From Pteria penguin (taxonomy: Eukaryota; Mollusca; Bivalvia; Pterioida; Pteriidae): DNA of 64,000 bases. Below are positions 1 to 12,164 of this stretch, one piece after another. The DNA is taken from NCBI GenBank assembly GCA_035048485.1, contig CM068582.1:14574001-14638000 (forward strand), given 5' to 3'. Within the stretch, counting starts at the first letter, position 1. Every line of letters begins with the position of its first letter. Position numbers and translations under genes: made by a program. Under the pieces are notes generated by a model. It saw nothing but the letters and a program-made list of their open reading frames with translations, was not told where the DNA came from and ran no database searches.

Positions 1-23
1 TTTTTTCGGGGGGGGGGGGGGGG
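1..23. repeat. poly-T/poly-G run at window edge
   Basis: The window opens with six T, one C and a run of G. It is a low-complexity tract or a possible assembly edge; nothing functional is visible. Confidence 0.7.
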
Positions 24-119
24 TGATGTTAAGCACATTTTAAACAGAGACCGTAAACAGAATATAAAATACCGACTTTATAATCTCTTATCTTTTCCTA
101 TATGACATATTAAGAGCAC

Positions 120-625
120 TGCCATTTACTTAGATACTTGCTAACCTTCACAATATTATAAGTGGCAATTTCGACTCAGGTATTTGTTAACGTTCACAAC
201 ATTGCTACTCAGATATGTGTTACCGTTCCACACATTATAGGTGGTCATTTCTAATCAGGTATTTGTTCACGTTCACAAAATTATAAGTGGCCATTTTCAC
301 TCAGATATTTGTTAACTTTCGCGACATCAAAAGTGACCATTTCTTTTCAGATATTTGTTAAAGTTCACAACATTGCTACTCAGATATGTTACCGTTCAAA
401 ACATTATAAGTGGCCATTTCTAATCAGATATTTCTTAACGTTCACATAATTAAAAGTGACCATTTTTACTCAGATATTTGTTAACTTTCGCGACATCAGA
501 AGTGGCCATTTCTATTCAGATATTTGTTACGGTTCACAACGCTATAAGCGGACATTTCTATTTAGATATTTAATAATGTTCACAACATTAGATGTTGCCA
601 TTTTTACTCAGATATTTGTTTGATT
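120..625. repeat. tandem satellite, ~46-bp units with higher-order period ~170 bp
   Basis: About ten degenerate units share the core 'CAGATATTTGTTAACGTTCA' followed by 'CAACATTATAAGTGGCCATT'. Variant units recur in the same order: the 'ATTGCTACTC' variant near 201 and 372, and the 'CGCGACATC' variant near 320 and 490. This indicates a higher-order period of about 170 bp made of roughly four basic units. No open frame of interest crosses it. Confidence 0.8.
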
Positions 626-640
626 TTTTATTTTTATTTT

Positions 641-1828
641 CATTTCTTTTTTAATTATTTATTTATTTTATTTTTTTTTTTATTTTATTTTTTGTTTTGT
701 ACGAATGCATAAAATGCGTTTCACTAACAATCATAAACATAAAAATGTGGTCTTAAACTTAAGAGATTTCGTAGATTTACGAACTCTTCTTACTGGAGGA
801 GAAAATGTCATTAGCTACGGCGTACATTTCTACTTTCGTTTTATTGTCTGCTCTAAGATAACTGGCCAGTCTGGACACCATATTTAAAACTTAATAGGCT
901 ACGCAGATGAAACCTTCATTATGGGGAATTTAAGGGTTATTAGAGGGATAGAATATGACGTCATAGTAATGTCTTATTGTTCTTGACGTCATTTTTGTGC
1001 GAAATAGTTGTATTTATTGCATTTAAAATAGGACAACTGCAAATGACAAAAAACCCACAATGTCTTGGACATCTAATTGGAAAGGTTATATGGGAAAATC
1101 CATGATGCGAGTGTAGGTTAACAGCATTCTTAAATTAAACGAAAAAAACTAGAAAAAGCAATGTCATTTTAAGTAGCATTTACATCGGCAGATTTAAACA
1201 AAGTTGGTGTGTGTTAATGGAGGACGCGTCTATCCCTTTATTAAACCAAACTTTAGCCAACAGCTTTACATTTTCCAGTTAAATCGGCAAAATTCGACTC
1301 CCCTTCCCCTGTTTTGGAAGAAAAGGGACACTTGATCCGCCACTGACACTAGAAATCTCGTCCTACTAGATCGCAAGCACAAAAACAATTATTTCATTTA
1401 ACAACATAGTAGTGCTATATATACGTTTTAGCACGAATTATGAAAGAGGAATTCAACCTGTTTTAGCAATCGTAAGAATTTATCAATTTTCATACGCACG
1501 GTAGACTCAAATTGATGTCACTTACTTACTCTATATAGTAATTTTTATTCATTGTACATCTTTTATCATCTCTCTTTGAACATCACCGAATAGGCATTAG
1601 TTGTCGAAATACGCATATGCTGCACAGACTTAACATTTACATATGTCCTGATGGTTTAAATATCTTTCAAAATTTCTGTATTTGCTAGTACTTTTTAGCA
1701 TTTCATTATCTACTTATTTTAATTTATTTGTATATACATAAAATGCATGTATGGTCAATACTGTAAAATATTATCTGGGTTTTTAATGATGCACTTAAAT
1801 TTTGAATTGTGAAGGTCCATTTAAGTTG
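641..1828. other. gene-free AT-rich stretch with two CRE palindromes
   Basis: No coding signal was found. A 60-codon frame at 705-887 has no family resemblance. Two perfect TGACGTCA palindromes (cAMP-response-element sequence) lie 28 bp apart at 956-963 and 984-991. Their relevance is unknown because no promoter was recognised next to them. Confidence 0.4.
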
Positions 1829-1990
1829 TTGATTGGTGTTTTATGTCGCTTTCAACTATTTTTCAGTAATATCGCGACATGGAAGCAGGAGGTTACCAAC
1901 CTCTTAAACATAGTGGCGCAATCCGAGAATTGAATCCGGATCGTCGGCGCCCAAAGCCAAGGGTTTAACCACTACGCCATGCCTACCTTC
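1829..1990 (-). mobile_element. tRNA-derived SINE, family A, degraded copy
   Basis: Reverse-strand copy of the family seen intact at 23,697-23,866. It has the tRNA-like head with A box (GTAGTGGTTAA-like) and B box (GGATTCAATTC, a decayed GGTTCGATTCC), then the shared body 'AGGTTGGTAACCTCCTGCTT', 'CCATGTCGCGATAT' and the AAAGCGACATAAAACACCAATC-type end. It differs from the intact copy at many sites, so it is old. Confidence 0.75.
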
Positions 1991-1994
1991 GTCC

Positions 1995-3180
1995 ATTTAA
2001 GCGATGTTCTTTCATGTTCATCAGATATTTCCTTCATACATTATGCTGTACATTATTTGGTTCTCTGACTCTTACACTTAGGTCATTTAGTAATAAGTTC
2101 AGTCCAAGTATCTATATATATAATCTGCATTTCCGTCGTTTAGGCCTTAAAAAAAACTGACCCCAAAAGTGCACGAAAAAATCCCACGTATACATCTTTT
2201 AACATTTATTTAGATGATATCGTTCATTTTGGAAAGGACGTAGACAAAGAATTTGCATCTCATAACTGGATAAGACTGGGTAAAATATCGTGGTGGCTTA
2301 AATTATGTGTGCTGGTCTTGGTGTTCGTCCTGGGTTAAGTTATTATCCTGCACTGTATACAAGAGATTTATCATCCACCGCTAGATTTTTTATACATGTA
2401 TTAAAAACAATTGCATGGAAGTGTAAATATGATAAACATAGTCTAAGCTTCATTAATTACTACATATAGGGTCATTTTTGATAAAAATTGTGGTTCTCTC
2501 ATTTACAAGGTACACCACTCGTTACTTATCGGAAATGAAAAAAAAAATAACTTACTGGTAATGTCTATCCTAGATTCTTTGATTTAGGAGAAGAAATGTA
2601 TGTCGTTTTCTCTGTATTTTCTTCAGATATTGAACACTCGTTATTTTCAAGGTATGTAAGTAATAAACGAAAGTAATGCAAAATACATATCCATATAAAT
2701 TAAAATAACTTATACGTAGCTGGTAATTTATAATTGTAAAGAATGTGCAGACTGAATGTCATTTATGACTAGAAGCACATCACCATTCGATTTTAAGTCG
2801 CTTTGGATACTTAACGCTCCAACATAAATAAATAAATAAAAAATACAAATGCTTGGAAGAAGATGGATATTAAACAACTGTCTTTAAAAGCCGTTCAGCT
2901 CTTACTGTCTCCTCTAAATATATCAGCGGTATTGGATTTTGACTGTTTTAAAGATGTGGTCACCCATGTCCTCTGTATTACGTTTGTTTTAGTGTTACCA
3001 CATCAGTAGGTTTTGCGATATAACATCTGATCATGACTTACAGTATAGTACTGTTTACAGTGAGTATTCTTGTGACATGTAGCATTGGCCGTGGTTTCAA
3101 TGATGGTCATAAAAGAATTTTGTTATTTTCAACCGCATTTTCAACAATATACACAAGTAAACGCCTTGTGCAATGTAATA
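1995..3180. other. gene-free stretch downstream of the FCAP gene
   Basis: AT-rich sequence with no supported gene. A short open segment at 2,214-2,338 after an AG acceptor ends in a hydrophobic tail, but its length is expected by chance (see rejected items). Confidence 0.35.
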
Positions 3181-3186
3181 TAACAC

Positions 3187-3192
3187 TTTATT
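3187..3192 (-). terminator. poly(A) signal AATAAA of the FCAP-like gene
   Basis: On the minus strand AATAAA lies about 230 nt past the stop codon of the neuropeptide exon (3,420). It is the first canonical hexamer clearly separated from the coding end, giving a 3' UTR of about 250 nt with cleavage near 3,170. A nearer AAATAAAAG overlaps the stop region and is less likely to be used. Confidence 0.6.
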
Positions 3193-3419
3193 ACTATGGA
3201 AAATAAGGAAAAAAATATAGTCAAAACATTCCCTTTCATTGCATTTTAATGTTGAATCAGAGAGAAACATAAACAGAGAACAGTCTTCAAGATTCTTCTT
3301 AATAAAGATGAAATGAAAGATATATATTTTGCTGAATATTTAATATTTGAAAGTATATGAATAAGTTCAATGTAGTGGATTTTTGATATGTTGTCAAAAC
3401 TGTAGAAAAGGTATCTAAT

Positions 3420-4598
3420 TTAACTTTTATTTGATTTTATGTGTTTGTTGTCGGATGTTTCATCGACATTGTTACTGATTGCTGCCCTTTGATCATCTAC
3501 ACTCCTCTTTTGTTTGCCATAAATGATTTGATCGTCATCATTCACTCCTCTTTTATACTGCTGTAAGGAAAATCCTCCTAAGCTGCTTAAACCTCTTTTT
3601 TCATCTATCTCTAAATCATCATCATCTGAGATACCAGACCGTTTGAATGCACCATTAAGCCTAAATCCACCTAGACTGCTGAGACCACGTTTAAATCCTC
3701 CATGAAGAGTAAAGCCACCCAGTCTGTTTAAACCACGTTTGAGCATATTGTCGTCGTGTAGTTCTTCGTCCATTAACTCGTCTTCATCCAAGCTGCCCTC
3801 GTTACTGCGTTTAAATCCATGTAATTGCATACCACCCAAACTACTAAGTCCTCTTTTCTCATACTCGTTATCGTCTTCAGATTCCCTCTTCTTAAAACCT
3901 CCATGTAATGACATCCCCCCTAAACTACTAAGTCCTCTCTTCAAATAACCACCATGTAAAGACATCCCTCCTAAAGAGCTAAGACCTCTTTTACGGAATC
4001 CACCATGAAGACGCATTCCGCCTAACCTACTAATCCCGCGCTTGTAACCCCCATGGAGGGAAAATCCACCAAGACGTGTTAAACCCCGTTTACCGAATCC
4101 ACCATGAAGACTCATTCCACCAAGTCTGCTTAAAGCACGCTTTAAATATCCACCGTGTAAAGACATTCCACCTAATTGGTGTAAACCTCGTTTTGATATT
4201 CCTCGTTTCATTCCGTGAAGACGCATGCCACCCAATGAGCTCAAACCTCTTTTTTCTTTCTCATTTTCTAACAAATTTATGAAGTCCCTATCGGTATCAG
4301 ATAAAACTACGTACTTTTTAATATCGTCTTCATTTTTACTGTTGAGAAAATCAACCAAGTCCTCCTCAGAGTCACTAGTAATGCCACTATCATCATTTCT
4401 AGATTTAGATTTCAGAATATCAATGATATAATCTGCAGGAGAATCGCCTGCTTCTCTATATCCTTTGTGAACGTAGATGCCCCCTAAAGGATCAAGGGGA
4501 GGTAACGTTGATCTTGGTTGAACAGGAATATGCCAGTTTTTAGCCATTTGAAACATTGCATCCAATTCATCGGTAGATCTTTCTCCCCTGGCTTTGCC
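3420..4598 (-). CDS. FCAP: FCAP-like neuropeptide precursor, exon 2 (peptide array)
   Basis: Main exon of a secreted prohormone. It opens after the acceptor TTTCTTTTTATAG (AG at 4,600-4,599) in phase 0 and encodes 392 residues to the TAA at 3,420. An apparent start at 4,565 is only a TTG codon; translation enters from the upstream exon. An acidic spacer is followed (nt 4,247-3,555) by eleven copies of the motif [GA][LI]xxLGG[FM]xL[HNQ], mostly ending HGGF/HGGY and each closed by KR, sometimes preceded by L, R or K. Examples are GLSSLGGMSLHGGY and ALSRLGGMSLHGGF; the latter is followed by G-KR and would be amidated. Acidic linkers rich in D/E separate some copies. An N-terminal LDPLGGIYVHKGY resembles a decayed copy. 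The LxxLGGxxxHG pattern matches molluscan feeding-circuit-activating peptides, which act in feeding motor circuits in Aplysia. The family call is confident; the exact ortholog is inferred. Confidence 0.9.
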   Translation of the reverse strand, partial: GKARGERSTDELDAMFQMAKNWHIPVQPRSTLPPLDPLGGIYVHKGYREAGDSPADYIIDILKSKSRNDDSGITSDSEEDLVDFLNSKNEDDIKKYVVLSDTDRDFINLLENEKEKRGLSSLGGMRLHGMKRGISKRGLHQLGGMSLHGGYLKRALSRLGGMSLHGGFGKRGLTRLGGFSLHGGYKRGISRLGGMRLHGGFRKRGLSSLGGMSLHGGYLKRGLSSLGGMSLHGGFKKRESEDDNEYEKRGLSSLGGMQLHGFKRSNEGSLDEDELMDEELHDDNMLKRGLNRLGGFTLHGGFKRGLSSLGGFRLNGAFKRSGISDDDDLEIDEKRGLSSLGGFSLQQYKRGVNDDDQIIYGKQKRSVDDQRAAISNNVDETSDNKHIKSNKS

Positions 4599-6929
4599 CT
4601 ATAAAAAGAAACTCATTCCGTTATATTGACATCATTCAAAAACATCGACACACATTTAAACAGTGTACTTTTATCCGTTTTATGTCGAGATTATACCTCC
4701 TCTATTCATAAAATCATTTTGACAGAGCATGTATCATTAATGTCGAGTATAAATAAAAATCAGTAAGTGTGTTTGATATTTCCTTTTTACGTTTAATCAA
4801 CAGCAATGTAATATAAAATATAAATATGAAAAATTGTTAGTCATAGATTTTGAAGCGTTAGTTCATTTTGCAAACAATTTGGATAAGGCGGACGTGAATA
4901 CATTCAAAACTTAAAATAGCCTGTTAGATCTATTTCGTTTTGCATTGTACAATCATTCAATTTTACATGTAGCACGCATTTTGATTGGTTTAAAAATTAG
5001 TGGTATATTTCTCTGACGACTTTATTTCGTAACTCTGACATCATAATACGCCATCGCCGTAGAAATTTAGAGATGATGAGAAATATTGCAGAATTAATGT
5101 ACAAATTACTCCGAACCTAAACATGTTTAGAAAGAATTAAATGATAAGGAATGAATCTAACTTCTTTTTCTTTGAATGAATGGAAATACACATCGAAAAA
5201 GGGATGGAAAATGATGCAGTTTTCTAATGAAATAGATTCATTCCTTAAATATTCGATACTAACACTCAACAGTCGAATGTACCTATCCACGAAGTTATGA
5301 GATGTGATATGGGTCATTATTGTCAGGCGAATGACAAGGTAAAGCTATTCACCCTGCTAAAGGCAATCGTACAAACTTGCAACAAAATCTGACATCGTAC
5401 GAATGGTGTAATTTACACGAAAATCAGGCAATATGCGCTATAATTCTGTAAAGTTATTACTGTAAGGATAATGAAATAGGCACCTAGCGACGTAGATATG
5501 AATTATAGATAAGGAACTTACAGCAAATATGGTTATTGCCAGTGACAACAATTCGATTTGTAGTATTACTTTGTCCTAACATACTGTAATAAAAGACTTT
5601 GTGTTCGTAAGAGAAGTTAAAAAAAAAGCACAGATGTGTCAGGTAATGTGCATTTCGAGAGTAAAACATCAATCAAGATATACCTCCATTAGAACGTACA
5701 CAAATGTGTTCACTTGCCAAGGAGGACATTTTCTCAGTATTTTTCTATTCTTTTATATATGACTTAAAGAAACCAATCTTAACAATAGATCAAGGTTTTA
5801 CAAAGACATTTTAAAGAGTTTTGCTTACTTCATAAAGAATTCAATATTTTGCCATTTCATTCAATTTTGATATCATATCTCTTTAGGAAGTCTAGATTAT
5901 TGATTTTATATAGTTGTTAATTATACCTTTGAGAAAGAGTACTATACTTAAACTTTATTCATTATGAATATCAAATTTTCAGTTGCACTCCGATTTTCTT
6001 TTCTGCATTATATATTGAAGATTCAGACGTTATTTGTACCAAACAGAACCAGGATGCAATACATTAAATTGTTGCATTTGAAGGAATTTTAAATATTTTG
6101 TTGTAAAATACTATCATTGTGTTTCCAAATCTTTCATACAATAATCTTCCAATATTTTATCTATAAATAAAGTAAAACTAAACACACATGTTAAAAGAAA
6201 AATGAAAGTAGCTCTTTAATATTTTAACTGAGAAAAAGTTACTGACGATAATTCTGGTAGAATTACTTTGAACCAACGTTTGTGACACATGATGTATGTT
6301 TGTTTCCTTGGTATTTAAGCCCATGGTGAACGTTTGAAATACTGTCCAATCAACGTTAGTCAGGATCAGAGCCAATATCTCATGGTAGCATGACAGCTAG
6401 TACCGTCTTTATGTAAATATGTATGAGAATATTCTTTTTATAAAATATTAATATTATGCTTACACCCGAAACTGATATTTGAAAATGAAGTTGTTATTTG
6501 CATATTTAAGTGTATTCTTTTAAACAGCGAACAATGAATATTTTCTCTTACAGGAAACACAAAGTAGCCAAAGATACTGGCATGGGTTCTGTAGACATAA
6601 TACAGCGCATGATATAGTGGAAGCCTCGGAGAAAGCCATTAACTACTTATTGCTCTTTCCTGGAATGAGAGTTACGCAGTGCGGGATGATCACAGAGAGG
6701 TAGAGGGCAGGACGAAATTAGTATGAATAATTAATGGCATTCTTTAATTATTTTTATAAATATGACAGAACGCAATATATGCAAGATCAATAATTAAGTT
6801 CGATGAAGAATTCCCCAAATTTAATTAAAGTTACGGAGTAGCGCAATTAAACAATTTATTCCTAGAAATTACCGTTGATGAATTTATGAATTAACAGAAT
6901 ATACATTACCGCATGCATTGTATGCACCT

Positions 6930-7340
6930 TGCTTATGTAGGTTTGCACTATATACATTCAACACCGAACAGAAGATTTTCTCATATCGTTGTAAAAATGG
7001 AACTAACGCTGTAATGTTATTGGAGTGTCATGGAACCAAATAATCTATTAATATTTATATCCAAAATGAGGGACAATAATTGGATTCACTTTTTTGTTAT
7101 TTCTTTTTCATTATTAATTGTGTTATATACATTTCATTAGGACTGATTTTATGCTTCTGCAGATTGGCATTATATAGATTCAACACCAAAATCGAAGAAT
7201 CACCCATTGTTGACGCACTGCTAACCCAGTAATGATGCCTGTGTGTCGTGTAACCAAATAATCCATTAAAATCTATATCCAAAATAATGGGAAAGGTTTC
7301 TTCTACTAATTATCAATTGTGCTATGTAAATTTCATTAAG
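6930..7340. repeat. diverged tandem duplication, ~210-bp unit
   Basis: The segments from about 6,945 to 7,135 and 7,165 to 7,335 align in order. Shared blocks include a 'TATATA...ATTCAACACC' start, 'GTAACCAAATAATCYATTAA', 'TATATCCAAAATRA' and 'TTGTGYTATRTAMATTTCATTA'. It is an old local duplication with no coding content. Confidence 0.7.
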
Positions 7341-8149
7341 ATTAATCTTACTTAGCATTGTATTGATAAGTTGCTTAATATGAATATAAGAGGCATGGAA
7401 TATGACATTTAAGAAAAATGAAAAATATGAAAGTATCTTTGACGAGAATAATTTTGCAGTTCCTACTTTTTATTTTTGAGTGCAGAAATGTAAGGTTTCT
7501 AGAAAACTTGGATTGGCCCTAATTCTGCTTATACATTCTAAGCCTATCGTGAAATTTTTCCGAATATTTTTACATCACGTAGTTTATTGCTATCACAGTT
7601 TCATATTAGCAGTGGTGGATTAAGAAGGGACCTCCCCCTCCTTTTATGCTACAAAACATATATAGATGAAAAGATGGAAACACTCAAATAACATGAGTAA
7701 ACTCTATATTTAGTACCCAAAAGAATTGAGTATTTAATTAAAACTTTTCGGTAATTCAGGATCCGAAACATTGCTCGTTACATATAAACAACATCATTGA
7801 AAATCATTTTGTTGTCCCTCACATTTCTGTTAGCAAACATAATCTTATCATATAATTGCATTGTTGAAAGGAAATGTTTAACCACTTGTCATTTATGTGA
7901 AAATTTTAATCAATATCGCAGTCATTTTCGAGAAACGTCACGTTTACTCAAGTGGAAATAGATGATGGGTCAACAAATGAAGAACCGTTAATTGAATGTT
8001 TACAAATTGAAACTTAGTCACTGTGTGAAAATAAATTTAATATCAACATGTCTTACAAATAGTTTTCTTATACAAAGAGGTAAGGGATCTTTCCGTACAA
8101 TATGACAAATATGACAATATAACAATATGACACAGATATTAGATGAAAC

Positions 8150-8350
8150 AATGCTTGATCATGGCTGGTGAATCCAATTGGATACGATAACACCACGAGC
8201 CAGTAAATTAGCTACACTAAAGAAATAAGCTGGGCAGGGGGAACAGAAAGTTGTAAAACACACCGGGATTTCCCCGAATGTTGCAGGAGTATTAATACGT
8301 ACCAAAAGGATATATAACTCTTTCAATAAGACCCAATGACTGTTTAAAGC
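8150..8350. repeat. dispersed repeat, copy 1 of a local pair
   Basis: It shares ordered blocks with 8,865-8,995: 'GAGCCAGTAAA', 'CTACACTAAAGAAA', 'ACCAAAAGGATA', 'ATAACTCTT' and 'AATAAGACCCAATGACTGTT'. Family unknown. A SINE later inserted into a third related site (9,091) that carries the same 'AATGACTGTT' end. Confidence 0.6.
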
Positions 8351-8864
8351 TGTATACCATATGTTCGCTAGTACAGTGCATATTGTAGATAAATTTATTC
8401 CAAACTGTTTTGATTATATATATATAAACCTAAAACTTATTAAAAAGCGACCCTTGCAAATGTTGTGATCAAATTCGTCGTATTAAGTGAGATGTGGCTG
8501 TCGTAAACGCGATGTTTGTAAACCGATGTTTACCACCAACTTATCACGTGATCTAATTTGGAAGCCGCGACATGGAGGGCGAATAAAAATAAATTTGACA
8601 AGTAACTTGAAAAATCTGCATTCAAGTCTGCGAAATGCAGCATCTGTTTCTGTACGAAATTTGTCAACGGTCTTTAAGATACACATATATTTCATAAATA
8701 TATGCAAAAGATTGAACATTATTAATTTAAATACAGTCCAAGAATAATTGAATAAGGAACAGTAATGTGGAATATTTGTTTTATTGTACGGTATGTAAAG
8801 TGAATTTCTGACTCTTAAAAAGACATATATACATTTTTTATTTAAAACATATTTTCAAAAGGTA

Positions 8865-8995
8865 AACTATGAGCCAGTAAACTATCTACACTAAAGAAAA
8901 TCACAGAGAGGTTTCCATAAATGTTACACGAGTATTGAACACTTACCAAAAGGATAGATAACTCTTACAATAAGACCCAATGACTGTTTAATTAG
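8865..8995. repeat. dispersed repeat, copy 2 of a local pair
   Basis: Shorter, diverged copy of the 8,150-8,350 repeat, ending in the same 'AATAAGACCCAATGACTGTT' block. Confidence 0.6.
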
Positions 8996-9100
8996 TGTAA
9001 GTTCTCACTGATACGTTAGAGTTACCCTTCTTTGCATATCATAGAGATTTGATTGTTCAGCATTTGTTTGTTGAACATTATATATCTTTTAATGACTGTT

Positions 9101-9397
9101 CAAAGCCGGTGTGGCTCAATGAATGAAGTGCTTGACTCATGACAAAGAGATCAAGGGTTCGACCCCCCCCCCTCCTCGAGTACATAAGTGTCATGTCTTT
9201 CAGATAAGACCTAGTAAACCGAGGTCCTATGTCATGGTACGCATGGCTCGTAAAAGATCCCTCATTCCTACGGGTGGGTCAGTAACAAAGGCATAGATTT
9301 CTATGCAATGCATCATGTAGATGCCATCCCCATATATCTAAATATATGTAAATAATTGTTGAGTGACATAAAACAATATTCAGTTATTTAATCAGTC
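9101..9397 (+). mobile_element. tRNA-derived SINE, family B, with 10-bp target duplication
   Basis: The tRNA-like head starts 'AGCCGGTGTGGCTCAATGAA' with a B box GGTTCGACCC. The family body follows: 'GTGTCATGTCTTTCAGAT', 'AACCGAGGTCC', 'AAAGATCCCTCA', 'GGGTGGGTC', 'TAGATGCCATC', and an end near 'GAGTGACATAAAACAATA'. It is flanked by AATGACTGTT at 9,091-9,100 and 9,398-9,407. It matches the better preserved copy at 40,935-41,207. Confidence 0.8.
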
Positions 9398-9585
9398 AAT
9401 GACTGTTTAAGGTTGACTATTTAACGGGTCTATTACAATGAATGTTAAACCACCCTCAACGCTACGAAGCGTCTACGAGACTTTTAGATTTGTAATGAAA
9501 CTGCCCACGTAAATATTAGGGAAATTGTCAATGTTTGTCGGGCGAATGTTTCTAGAAGATTTTTAATAGTTCTAAGACAAGGAAA

Positions 9586-9746
9586 GTTTCCCCAACGTGT
9601 GTCAAACTTGTCGCATTGTTTATATGTAACCTAAATTAAACACTCATATGACTCTGTTACCGAGATCCGGTTACACAAAATTGGGGATGGTTCAGATTAC
9701 ATATTCGTTCGCAAACCGTCAAGTTTGACACAGGTTGGGGGAAAAA
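9586..9746. mobile_element. MITE-like inverted-repeat element (~160 bp)
   Basis: The left end 'CCCCAACGTGTGTCAAACTT' (9,590 on) is matched by the reverse complement of the right end, 'CCCCAACCTGTGTCAAACTT' (from 9,743 downward). Similarity continues for about 45 bp (TATATGTAACCTAAAT against TATGTAATCTGAAC). A related single end lies at 29,270-29,325. There is no transposase, so this is a non-autonomous element. It may extend beyond these bounds. Confidence 0.55.
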
Positions 9747-10189
9747 AGTGTGTGAAGCCTTCTGGCGACAGATTTTGGGTATTGCCGATCATTTGTTTAA
9801 TGCTCATATACATTTATATTTAACATTTGCTTCATTTGATGCCGCAATGCGTATAATGGTACCGAACATTCCGTTTATCATAGTTGTAGGTAAGCGCAAA
9901 GTGAGAAAATGTGACACGATCATGAAAATAGGGCCATGTCTTGCGGCTAAGACATTTGACCAAAACATTGCTAATGTTCTTCATAAATAGTATGTTCCTA
10001 ATATATGGCTAGCATTCCTCTGGGTCTCTCTGACCCTCGCCACAGGTTTTCAAAAAGTTATGCATGTCCATCGTGGTACGTTCTTGTTTGAAAAAAAAAA
10101 ACCCACATAATTTTGCATTTTAATTTTTCCTATATCCTTTAATGTTTGCTTTCATTAAAGCAATAAAGAGTTGGTGTAAATGATTTGCT

Positions 10190-10385
10190 CTGGCTTCCGA
10201 GTACGACTCCTACCGTAGGCACGCTGATGTCCTCCCTTTAGCATGAGCCTGTAACAACGAGGTCCCGTTTTATGTCAAATAAGGATGGGTCCGTTGCAAA
10301 AGTATACATTTCTATGTAATGCACATGGCAGATGTCATTGTCATATACGTAAAATTATGTAAAACAAATACCAATAAATCAATAG
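10190..10385 (+). mobile_element. family B SINE, 3' portion, degraded
   Basis: It retains 'AACGAGGTCCCGTTTTATGT', 'GGATGGGTCCGTTGCAAAAG', 'TGGCAGATGTCATTGTCATA' and 'TACGTAAAATTATGTAAAAC' in the order seen in the full copy at 40,935. The tRNA head is barely recognisable. Confidence 0.65.
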
Positions 10386-11194
10386 TCAAGTGATTAAAAC
10401 ATATTCATATATTCAATGCTAGACAAGCACCATTTCGCTCTTTGTAAATTTACTTATGATTAATTGATGTACTCGATGTGTCTCCAAGGATTGCTATTGT
10501 TTGATTAATATACCTGACATTTTCGCTTCATTTGCGCTGCGACTTGTAACCGCCAGCAGGTTTGTCTAGGGCACTTAATGTTCTCATTAGGGAAGATTCG
10601 TCACTATTAACATGTTTACGCGTGAGGAGTTAATTAACTTTAAGATTCACAATCACTGATACCAGACATTACACTTTAACGGATGCCTTTTAATGAAACA
10701 TACACATGTAAATGCCAGATAAGATCAGGAAAGCTATGCAGTATATATAAGATAAAATATAGTGCATGAATGGTATATAACTGAATAATAAGATAATTTT
10801 GACACTTACGTCATGCCAAATACTTATACATTCAAATTTAATGGTCAAGTGGTCTTTCATATATCACCATACATAACAGCCTACCTTAATTGATTTCATA
10901 TTTACATGAAAATGGTTTTTGAAGCCATGTAAAAATGGTGTCTTCAGCTATTTTTTCTTTGTTTGGTTCTTCGTATTCAGCTTAAGATATAAGAAACTTG
11001 GGTGTATTGGTGATATTGGTCTTTTAGCGACTGTTAATGGCTCATTTATTATTTGTGTATCAACTGATGTACAAAAAAGTTGTATAAATCAGTCTATTAA
11101 CTAAAGTTTGAACATGTTATGTTACGCGTTTGGATGATAGTGTAGACAATGGTGTTGCGTTACCGGTTTTCCCTTTTATGTTTAGACATTGATT

Positions 11195-11250
11195 ACTGTT
11201 TGGTTCCATGTCGCGATATCGTTGAAAAAAAATTGTTGAAAGCGATGAAA
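11195..11250 (+). mobile_element. family A SINE, 3' fragment
   Basis: Only the tail survives: 'TTCCATGTCGCGATATCGTT', then 'TTGTTGAAAGCGATGAAAA', matching the end of the copy at 23,697-23,866. Confidence 0.6.
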
Positions 11251-12090
11251 AATAGCGTCTCCACCAACGTACATGTTCCAACGTAAAACTAGCAATAGAA
11301 AATGTAGACAATTATCTTATCTAGTATCTTATTTTAATTTACATCGTTGTCATGTAATCTGGTTAACCTAACCAAATGGGTATCAAGGAAATCTACAAGT
11401 CAAAAATATAAATAGCTTGTTGTATATATGTACAATTTGTATTCATTTGTAAGCTTTGAGAAACTTAATATGTGTCACAGATTTGAGTTATTCATTGAGT
11501 AGTTCAGTCAAAGAACTAAAGCCAGAGTACAGATCTAGTATATGTACATTATGAAAGACTCATTAGTAATTGATTTGTTACTTTTGCTGTTAGCTTTGAA
11601 AAGGTTCATTTGACACAACAATTTATCCTAGTATGGTACTGTATGTCTTAACAATTCATTATGTCTCGATGAAAATACTTCTGAAACCGTCTTTGCGATC
11701 AAAAAGTGACTAAACTTTCGGTTTTATAACATAACTTACTTTACTTTTCCAATGTTATCATTGCTAGTTAATTCTTACTACAAAGATCTAACACCCCTCT
11801 CCCTTTCACAACCGCACAGTAATGATTTAAATGTAAATTTCATCTGTTCTATTTTCTGTGGATATTGTAATTTCTATAGAACAACACTAATGCCTTATGT
11901 CAATTTGGCATCGACTAAATGCGTAGAGATTCCTGGTTGATGCGAGGAAATATTCTCTAATCAGGCGCATAGCGTAGCCTTTAATTTTTAGAGTTCCATA
12001 CAAGTCAAAGGTGCAAAAGTGTGGTAAAAGAAAAAACTAGAAAGCATGTGACATAGCAGTAAGACACAAGTAGAAAAAAATACTGAATAA

Positions 12091-12091
12091 C

Positions 12092-12160
<69 letters not shown>
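12091..12160. repeat. (AAT)n microsatellite
   Basis: About 23 nearly perfect AAT units. The long hydrophobic frames on the minus strand here are only the translated repeat. Confidence 0.95.

Positions 12161-12164
<4 letters not shown>

Noticed and set aside
2214..2338. Plus-strand open segment after an AG acceptor ending in SWWLKLCVLVLVFVLG, with faint likeness to the last membrane segment of Cys-loop receptors
   Set aside because: Open runs of ~40 codons behind an AG are expected by chance in this AT-rich sequence. No upstream receptor exon was found.
6554..6703. Plus-strand 49-codon segment after TTCTCTTACAG inside the FCAP intron
   Set aside because: Decent acceptor and composition, but no partner exon, no family resemblance and chance-level length.
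10500..10640. Minus-strand open frames around LMRTLSALDKPAGGYKSQRK and a donor TGTCAG|GTATAT
   Set aside because: Overlapping frames are open in more than one phase and no acceptor fits; no family recognised.
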